Assembly: GCA_028871195.1 (NCBI GenBank)
Contig: JAGWNT010000113.1
Span: forward strand, 1-10,505
Direction: 5' to 3'
DNA length: 10,505 nucleotides
Origin: REEB85 sp018971455
Lineage (GTDB): Bacteria > Pseudomonadota > Alphaproteobacteria > Acetobacterales > Acetobacteraceae
In this document: in pieces, positions 5,950 through 10,505 of the stretch
Position numbering within the stretch: the first letter of the stretch is position 1
How the letters are laid out: each line of letters opens with the position of its first letter
Translations under genes and position numbers: made by a program
Notes under the pieces: generated by a model
What the model saw: only the letters and a program-made list of their open reading frames with translations
Told to the model about the DNA's origin: nothing
The model's database searches: none

Positions 5950-6891
5950 TCAATCGGCGGCGTCGCCGTACACCAGCGACGCCGCCGCCAGATCCTCGAG
6001 CGCCGAGCCGACCGATTTGAACAGCGTGATCTCCCCGGCCGATCTCCGGCCGGGGATTTCATTTCGGCAGAGCCCGGCGAGATCGCCGGCAATCTCCGCC
6101 GGCCCGAGCACGCCGGCCGCGATCGGCTGGGTGATGTCACCAGCCTCGCGCAGGGCCGCCTCGGTGTCGATGAAAACGCGCGCGGCGCGGATGGCGGCGT
6201 CGTCGGCCTCGCGCATCGCCGGCGTGAAGCCGCCGATCAGATCGAGATGGGCGCCGGGCGCCAGCCATTCGCCGCGCACCAGCGGCGCGGTGGCGAGCGT
6301 CGCGCAGCTGGTGATGTCCGCAGCCCGCACCGCCGCCTCCAGATCGGTCACGGCCCGCGCATCATGCCCGGCCGCGCGCAGCCTTGCGGCCAGCGCCTGT
6401 GCGCCCTCCGGCCTTCGGTTCCACACCGCCACCTCGCGGATCGGCCGCACCGCCGCCCAGGCATCGGGCAGCATGCCCGCGACGTGCCCCGCCCCCACCA
6501 CCAGCAGCCGCGCGGCCTGCGCGCGCGCCAGGTACGAGCCGGCCAGGGCCGAGGCCGCGGCGGTGCGCCGGGCGGTGATCTCGTTGCCGTCGATCAGGGC
6601 GAGCGGCCGGCCGGTGGCGCCGTCGCAGAGCAGGTAGGTCGAAAACACCGCGTTCAGCCCGCGCGTGCCATTGCCCGGAAACACCGAGACGATCTTCACC
6701 CCCAGCGCCGCACTGCCGCGCCAGGCGGGCATCAGCAGCAGCGCGCCCTCGGGCAGATCATGGCGATGGCGCAGCGGCGCGGTGGCGCCGGCGATGAAGG
6801 CGGCGCGCAGCGCCGGGATCAGGCGCTTGAAATCCAGGCTCGCGCCGGTGCGCGCCGCATCGATCAGCTTCGGTGCCGTCAGGTCCGTCAT
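5950..6891 (-). CDS. Ornithine cyclodeaminase / mu-crystallin family protein (possible ketimine reductase)
   Basis: The 313-aa product is an NAD(P)-dependent enzyme of the ornithine cyclodeaminase/mu-crystallin family. Members convert ornithine to proline or reduce cyclic imines such as pyrroline-2-carboxylate. Seen directly: GVKIVSVFPGN (64-74) with Lys66 at the conserved substrate-binding lysine; ALIDGNEITARRTAAASALA; a Rossmann segment LLVVGAGHVAGM, where the usual GxGxQA is GAGHVA; TSCATLATAPLV; and DLIGGFTPAMREAD, a version of the motif that I associate more with pyrroline-2-carboxylate/ketimine reductases and general family members than with true ornithine cyclodeaminase. Length fits (about 310-330 aa). 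The ATG at 6891 is chosen from homology (MTDLTAPKLIDA); its ribosome-binding sequence is weak, and upstream in-frame codons look non-coding. Its stop abuts the stop of the binding-protein gene with no gap, and it is divergent from the formamidase-like gene by 65 bp. Substrate is uncertain. Confidence 0.92.
   Translation of the reverse strand: MTDLTAPKLIDAARTGASLDFKRLIPALRAAFIAGATAPLRHRHDLPEGALLLMPAWRGSAALGVKIVSVFPGNGTRGLNAVFSTYLLCDGATGRPLALIDGNEITARRTAAASALAGSYLARAQAARLLVVGAGHVAGMLPDAWAAVRPIREVAVWNRRPEGAQALAARLRAAGHDARAVTDLEAAVRAADITSCATLATAPLVRGEWLAPGAHLDLIGGFTPAMREADDAAIRAARVFIDTEAALREAGDITQPIAAGVLGPAEIAGDLAGLCRNEIPGRRSAGEITLFKSVGSALEDLAAASLVYGDAAD
5956..5986. terminator. 11-bp perfect hairpin embedded in the 3' end of the cyclodeaminase-family gene
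   Basis: GGCGGCGTCGC (5956-5966) and GCGACGCCGCC (5976-5986) are exact reverse complements with a 9-nt loop. The hairpin begins 7 bases past the stop of the binding-protein gene and lies inside the last codons (AAASLVYGDAAD) of the opposite gene. It is well placed to end transcription from the left or to protect the 3' end of the plus-strand message. No T-run follows on either strand, so this is a terminator-like structure rather than a proven intrinsic terminator. Confidence 0.45.
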
Positions 6892-6956
6892 GTCGGTGCC
6901 AGTCCATGGGGGAGAAGGGCCTTGGCGGGGCGGAGGATCAGTGCCAAGCAGGGTGC

Positions 6957-7778
6957 ATGGTAGCATGGCAGACCCTGTCGCCCGAAGCGCGCGAGCGCGC
7001 CTATTCCCCGAGCAGCGCAGCCCCCGGGTTCATGGCGAGCATCGCCCGCTACCGACAGGCCAGCGACGCCGCGCGGGCGGCGTATCGCCACGAAATTCTC
7101 ACCACAGGCGACGGCCAGGACTGCGTCGCGCTGTTCCCGGGCGAACGGCCCGATGCGCCGTTGCATGTCTTTATCCATGGCGGCTACTGGCAGGAGCTCG
7201 GCTGGGAGGATTCATTGTTCGCCGCCCCGGCCTTCCTGGCCGCCGGCATCGCCTTCGCGGCGATCGGCTACACGCTCGCCCCGGCCGCCGGGATCGACCA
7301 GATAATGCGGCAATGCCATCGCGCGCTGGACCGCCTCGCCGCGATCGCGCCGACCGGGAGGACCACCCTGTCCGGCCATTCCGCCGGCGCCCATCTCGCG
7401 GCCATGCTGGCGACTGAGCGGCCGGTTGCGGGCGTCGCTCTGGTCAGCGGCATCTACGACCTCGCCCCGCTGCCCGGCACGTCCATCAACACCGCCCTCG
7501 GCCTGACGGCGGTGGCGGCGCAGCGGCTCAGCCCGGCCCATCGCCCGCCGCCGCGTGCGTGCCCCGCGGTCATCGCCTGGGCCGCGGGGGATACCGCCGA
7601 GTTCCGCCGGCAGAGCCGCGACTTCGTGGCGCATTGGCGAGGCGGCCCCAACCCCGTGCAGGCGATCGAGGTGCCAGGGCGGGACCATTTCGATCTGGTG
7701 CTGGACCTCGCCGCCCCCTCGGCCGCACTTGGCCGCGCCGCCCTCGGACTGGCTGGCCGGGCACCGCCGCCGCGCTGA
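6957..7778 (+). CDS. Alpha/beta hydrolase of the kynurenine formamidase (AFMID) type
   Basis: The 273-aa product is an alpha/beta-hydrolase resembling the animal-type arylformamidase, which hydrolyses N-formylkynurenine in tryptophan breakdown. Seen directly: an N-terminal ERAYSPSS segment (13-20) typical of the group; the oxyanion-hole motif HGGYWQ (74-79); the nucleophile elbow GHSAGAH with Ser142; a SGIYDLAPL segment followed by NTALGLTAVAAQRLSP, very like AFMID; and the remaining triad candidates Asp212 (AAGDTAEF) and His244 (GRDHFD). No signal peptide is seen, so it is probably cytoplasmic. The ATG at 6957 has AGGG just upstream at a short spacing. An in-frame ATG at 6906 is possible, but its extra residues look unlike the family. 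No kynureninase or tryptophan dioxygenase gene is nearby, so the substrate may be another formamide, carbamate or ester. It starts 65 bp from the divergent cyclodeaminase-family gene. Confidence 0.88.
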   Translation: MVAWQTLSPEARERAYSPSSAAPGFMASIARYRQASDAARAAYRHEILTTGDGQDCVALFPGERPDAPLHVFIHGGYWQELGWEDSLFAAPAFLAAGIAFAAIGYTLAPAAGIDQIMRQCHRALDRLAAIAPTGRTTLSGHSAGAHLAAMLATERPVAGVALVSGIYDLAPLPGTSINTALGLTAVAAQRLSPAHRPPPRACPAVIAWAAGDTAEFRRQSRDFVAHWRGGPNPVQAIEVPGRDHFDLVLDLAAPSAALGRAALGLAGRAPPPR

Positions 7779-7986
7779 CGCGCCCCCGCGGCGATGGTGG
7801 CGGCCGCGCGCGAGCATGGACGCCGGGCGTGGGGCCATGCTACCGGCTGGCGCAAACGTTGCGGCGACGGCCGTTGCGATCAACGCAGGGAAGTGGGGAA
7901 GGCCGGGAATTGGAGGATCGTCGCCACGCCGTGCTGGCCTTGCCCATGCGCGCCCTGCCCGCCCCCGCTCCGCAGGATCGCCGCCG
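7779..7986. other. 208-bp gap before the glycosyltransferase gene, with two small dyads
   Basis: The reading frame of the downstream gene stays open through this gap, but it lacks hydrophobic or conserved character here (Ala, Gly, Pro, Arg-rich). I treat it as noncoding leader. Two short palindromes lie close together: CGCAA-ACG-TTGCG (7851-7863) and CGTTG-CGAT-CAACG (7872-7885). GTTGCG is also repeated directly. These might be regulator sites. In-frame ATGs at 7816 and 7837 would extend the downstream protein into this stretch. Confidence 0.35.
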
Positions 7987-9189
7987 GTGAGCGCGGCGCC
8001 GCAGGCCGGATCCGGTGCGCCCGCATCCATTCCCCCCGGCTGGCGCGGCTGGGCGCGCGAGCCGGGGCGCCTGCTTGGGCTGGCCGTCCTGCTCTGGGCG
8101 GGGCTGGTGCTCGGCGCCTCGATCGCCGTGCTGCACCAGCCGGGGCGCTCGATCTTCGATGTCTATCGCGACGCAACCTGGCACTGGTGGGCGGGCGCGC
8201 CGCTGTACGCTCCGGGCATGCGGGCCTTCGTCTATCTCACCTCCGGCCCGCTGATCTTCTCGCCCTTCGCGGCCCTTGGCCGCCCGCTCGACGATCTGAC
8301 GTGGCGCGTGTTCTCCGTGGCGGTCTTCCTGTGGGGGCTCTACCGGCTGGTGCGGCTCGTCCGGCCCGGCGATGCGGGGCTGGCCATGGCCGTGCTGATG
8401 CTGCTGATGCTGCCGGTCGCCGGGGTGGACGTGCAGCGCGGCCAGGCGAGCGTGGCCATGGCCGGGTGGGTGTTTCTCGGCGCCGCCGAGGCGGCCGGGC
8501 AGCGCTGGGGCCGGTCGGCGGCCTGGCTGTGCCTTGCCGTCGCGCTCAAGCCGCTGGCGCTGGTGCCGCTGGCGCTGTTCGCCGCCGCCTATCCGCCGCT
8601 GCGCCCGCGCGTGGCGGCCGGGCTCGTGCTGGTGTTGGCCGTACCGTTCCTGCACCCCGACCCCGCCTACGTGGTGGCGCAGGATGTCGCCATGGTGCGC
8701 AAGCTGACGCGCGCGGCGCATCTCGGTGTCACCCGCTTCAACGACATCGCCATGATGCTGAACCGCTTCGGCATCAACCCGCCGGCGCGGGCGCTGCTGC
8801 TGCTGCGGGCCGGTGCCGCGGTAGCGGCGCTGGGCCTCACGATGGCGGTGGCGCGGCGGACGACGGCGCAGACCGGCGCGCGTTTCGTGCTGGCCATCGC
8901 GGTGACCTACCTGATGCTGTTCAATCCGCGCACCGAGCTCGGCAGCTATCTCGGGCTGGCGGCGGTGATCGGCCTTTTCGTCATCGACGGGCCGCCGATC
9001 CGCGAGCGCACGCGGTGGTGGCTCGGCGCCATGATCCTGGCGATGGGGACGCAGGTCTACGGGCCGTGGATCTTCCGCCCGACGGATGTCTGGCTGAAGC
9101 CTCTTCTCGCCCTGGTCTTCGCGGTCTGGCTCGCCGACGGGGTATTGCGGCCGCGCGCGGCGCCGCGGCTGCTGGCGCCCCCGGGGTGA
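7987..9189 (+). CDS. GT87-type (DUF2029) polyprenyl-phosphate-dependent glycosyltransferase, integral membrane
   Basis: The 400-aa product is a polytopic inner-membrane protein of the GT87/DUF2029 kind, in the GT-C fold class. Characterised members add mannose from polyprenyl-phosphate-mannose to glycolipids on the outer face of the membrane. Seen directly: a first transmembrane segment (about 29-49), then a periplasmic loop with FDVYRDA (Asp58 is the expected catalytic acid), WHWWAGAPLYAPG and the SGPLIFSPFAAL stretch; the family GQ motif as RGQAS (151-155); CLAVALKPLALVPLALF with its conserved Lys-Pro; and NPRTELGSYLGLAAVIG before the last helices. About ten hydrophobic segments are visible. 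The GTG start at 7987 has AGGA 9 nt upstream; ATGs at 7837 or 7816 would add a non-hydrophobic tail. No other sugar gene is in the window, so acceptor and sugar are unknown. A hairpin follows the stop. Confidence 0.83.
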   Translation: MSAAPQAGSGAPASIPPGWRGWAREPGRLLGLAVLLWAGLVLGASIAVLHQPGRSIFDVYRDATWHWWAGAPLYAPGMRAFVYLTSGPLIFSPFAALGRPLDDLTWRVFSVAVFLWGLYRLVRLVRPGDAGLAMAVLMLLMLPVAGVDVQRGQASVAMAGWVFLGAAEAAGQRWGRSAAWLCLAVALKPLALVPLALFAAAYPPLRPRVAAGLVLVLAVPFLHPDPAYVVAQDVAMVRKLTRAAHLGVTRFNDIAMMLNRFGINPPARALLLLRAGAAVAALGLTMAVARRTTAQTGARFVLAIAVTYLMLFNPRTELGSYLGLAAVIGLFVIDGPPIRERTRWWLGAMILAMGTQVYGPWIFRPTDVWLKPLLALVFAVWLADGVLRPRAAPRLLAPPG

Positions 9190-9193
9190 TGTT

Positions 9194-9215
9194 GCCGGCG
9201 CCCGGAGCGCCCGGC
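9194..9215 (+). terminator. Terminator-like hairpin after the glycosyltransferase gene
   Basis: GCCGGCGC (9194-9201) pairs with GCGCCCGGC (9207-9215) as an 8-bp stem with one bulged base and a 5-nt loop, starting 5 bases past the TGA at 9187-9189. No T-run follows. It may partly separate transcription of the glycosyltransferase from that of the dehydrogenase 51 bp further on. Confidence 0.35.
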
Positions 9216-9266
9216 ATGATCGGGGCATATGTGTCGCGATTTTCGGGCGGCAGCGGGAGATAGGCC

Positions 9267-10316
9267 ATGCGCGGTGTCGTGTTCCCCGGCGAGCGGAGCG
9301 TCGAGTTCATCTCCTTCCCCGACCCCACGCCCGGGCCCGGCGAGGTGGTGCTGGAGATGAAGGCCTCCGGCATGTGCGGCAGCGACCTCAAACCCTATCG
9401 GCGGTCCAGGGGGGCGGGGCTCGGCCTCGGCCTGACCGCGGCGGCCGGGCCGATCATCGCCGGACATGAGCCGTGCGGCGTGGTGGCGGCGATCGGCTCC
9501 GGAGTGGCGGCGGCCGAGGCGCGCATCGGCCAGCGGGTGATGGTGCATCATTACTGGGGCTGCTCGGTCTGCGCGCATTGCCGCTCGGGCTGGTCGCAGC
9601 TCTGCGCGCGGCAGGCGCCGGCGGTCTACGGCATGTCGGACCATGGCGGCCACGCGGCGTTCATGAAGGTGCCCGCGCGCACCCTGGTGCCGCTGCCCGA
9701 CTCGCTGAGTTTCGAGACCGGGGCGGCGATATCCTGCGGCACCGGCACCGCCTTCGGCGCGCTGCGGCGCATGGAGGTGGGCGGCGCCCACACCATCGCC
9801 ATTTTCGGCCAGGGGCCGGTCGGCCTGTCGGCCACGCAGCTGGCCGTTGCGATGGGCGCGCGCGTCATCGCTCTGGACGTCAGTGCCGAGCGGCTGGAGC
9901 GCGCCCGCGCCTTCGGCGCCGACGTGACGATCGACCCCTCCGCCGGCGACCCGGTGGGGGCGATCCGCGACCTCACGCACGGCGCCGGCGCCGACCGATC
10001 GCTCGACACGTCCGGCGCCGCCTCGGCGCGGCGGCAGAGCGTGCAATGCGTGCGCAGCTGGGGCACTGCCTGCTTCGTCGGCGAGGGCGGCGACGTCACG
10101 CTCGATGTCAGCTCGGACATGCTGCGCCGGCAGGTCACGGTGATCGGCTCATGGACCTTCTCCACCATCGGCCAGGCGGAATGCGCCGAATTCGTCGCCG
10201 ACCGCCAGATCGCGGTCGATCACCTGTTCACCCATCGCTGGCGGCTGGACCAGGCCGAGGAGGCGTATCGGCTTTTCGACCGGCAGACCACCGGCAAGGC
10301 CGTATTTCTCCTGTGA
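9267..10316 (+). CDS. Zinc-dependent medium-chain alcohol dehydrogenase (MDR superfamily)
   Basis: The 349-aa product is a cytoplasmic zinc-containing dehydrogenase of the medium-chain (MDR) superfamily, in the sorbitol/threonine dehydrogenase-like range. Seen directly: the catalytic zinc ligand Cys37 in MCGSD, then His67-Glu68 in GHEPCG, and Cys157 in ISCGTGTAFGAL as a likely third ligand; all four structural-zinc cysteines at 99, 102, 105 and 113; the Rossmann motif GQGPVG (181-186); and Asp204 at the end of the second strand (VIALD), which favours NAD over NADP (inference). The C-terminal segment RLDQAEEAYRLFDRQTTGKAVF is standard for the superfamily. Length is normal. The ATG at 9267 has GGGAG about 7 nt upstream. 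A Gly-rich insert (residues 49-61) between the first two zinc-ligand motifs is slightly unusual. The substrate is unknown and neither neighbour explains it. Confidence 0.93.
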   Translation: MRGVVFPGERSVEFISFPDPTPGPGEVVLEMKASGMCGSDLKPYRRSRGAGLGLGLTAAAGPIIAGHEPCGVVAAIGSGVAAAEARIGQRVMVHHYWGCSVCAHCRSGWSQLCARQAPAVYGMSDHGGHAAFMKVPARTLVPLPDSLSFETGAAISCGTGTAFGALRRMEVGGAHTIAIFGQGPVGLSATQLAVAMGARVIALDVSAERLERARAFGADVTIDPSAGDPVGAIRDLTHGAGADRSLDTSGAASARRQSVQCVRSWGTACFVGEGGDVTLDVSSDMLRRQVTVIGSWTFSTIGQAECAEFVADRQIAVDHLFTHRWRLDQAEEAYRLFDRQTTGKAVFLL

Positions 10317-10488
10317 TCCGCCCTCCGCGGGTGAGATTCGCGGCGTCAAATCAGGCGTATTCGCCGCGTACACGCCAATTCCCGCGGGCATTGACGCTAT
10401 CGCAGCCAATGATGAATGGCCGATTAACGCTCTCCTGCTCGGATTGACGCGCCGTCTCACAACGCGTCGCCGGGTGGAGGAAAAATTC
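10317..10488 (+). promoter_or_regulatory. Intergenic control region with repeated TTGACGC motif
   Basis: This 172-bp gap is less G+C-rich than the genes. The heptamer TTGACGC occurs at 10391-10397 and 10444-10450 on the plus strand and at 10349-10343 on the minus strand, and a variant TTAACGC lies at 10424-10430. A small CCGCG/CGCGG stem (10325-10329, 10339-10343) follows the dehydrogenase stop. An imperfect dyad GCCA...TGGC spans 10405-10420. TTGACG could also serve as a -35 element, but no good -10 sits at the right distance. The arrangement suggests a multi-site operator or promoter for the gene starting at 10489. Confidence 0.4.
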
Positions 10489-10505
10489 ATGCCGCTCCAT
10501 TGCAC
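10489..10505 (+). CDS. Start of a gene truncated by the window end
   Basis: An ATG at 10489 follows a strong GGAGG ribosome-binding sequence (10476-10480) with an 8-nt A-rich spacer, and the frame stays open for the five visible codons (MPLHC). Nothing about function can be said from so few residues. The start is supported by the quality of the ribosome-binding site and by the regulatory-looking gap upstream. Confidence 0.45.

Noticed and set aside
7794..9263. 489-aa plus-strand frame overlapping the glycosyltransferase
   Set aside because: Composition is Arg, Gly, Ala and Pro rich without transmembrane pattern, while the alternative frame has the full GT87-like membrane topology and motifs.
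1..10505. CRISPR arrays, tRNA or rRNA genes, insertion sequences, attachment sites
   Set aside because: I found no regularly spaced repeats, cloverleaf-type sequences, transposase motifs or long flanking inverted repeats on reading both strands.

Overview
The window is about 70% G+C by eye, almost fully coding, and has short intergenic gaps. Initiation sites carry AGGAG-like ribosome-binding sequences. One gene product ends in a PEP-CTERM (VPEP) sorting tail, which points to a Gram-negative bacterium with an exosortase system. Together with the codon bias and gene content this suggests an alphaproteobacterium, perhaps Acetobacteraceae/Rhodospirillales. That taxonomic placement is inference. 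I see no rRNA, tRNA, CRISPR array, insertion sequence or phage gene.

Layout, left to right. Bases 1-145 hold no supported gene. A HI0933/BaiN-type flavoprotein (minus, 146-1336) is divergent from a LysE/RhtB amino-acid exporter (plus, 1388-2005) across a 51-bp gap. An AT-rich leader then precedes a secreted PEP-CTERM protein (plus, 2117-2875). This converges on a C45-family Ntn hydrolase, related to acyl-CoA:6-aminopenicillanate acyltransferase (minus, 2906-4042). A 326-bp divergent control region separates the hydrolase from a Tat-type family 5 (peptide/opine-type) ABC substrate-binding protein (plus, 4369-5949). That gene abuts, stop against stop, an ornithine cyclodeaminase/ketimine reductase-family gene (minus, 5950-6891). 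Divergent from the latter is an alpha/beta hydrolase of the kynurenine-formamidase type (plus, 6957-7778). Then come a GT87-type polytopic membrane glycosyltransferase (plus, 7987-9189) and a zinc-dependent medium-chain dehydrogenase (plus, 9267-10316). Finally, a 172-bp regulatory-looking gap with a repeated TTGACGC motif leads into a gene cut off by the window end (plus, from 10489).

The middle block (C45 hydrolase, substrate-binding protein, cyclodeaminase family, formamidase-like hydrolase) reads like a dispersed set for capturing and breaking down an amide-containing or modified amino-acid compound. The binding protein would capture it outside the cell, the Ntn hydrolase and formamidase-like enzyme would open amide bonds, and the cyclodeaminase/ketimine reductase would act on the released amino acid. 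The LysE exporter would fit as an overflow valve. No ABC permease or ATPase and no regulator gene lies in the window, so this link is a hypothesis from proximity only. I did not find a clearly unprecedented system. The most notable features are regulatory-scale structures: a 19-bp dyad covering the hydrolase ribosome-binding site, an 11-bp perfect hairpin inside the last codons of the cyclodeaminase gene, the AT-rich leader of the PEP-CTERM gene, and the repeated motif near the right end.
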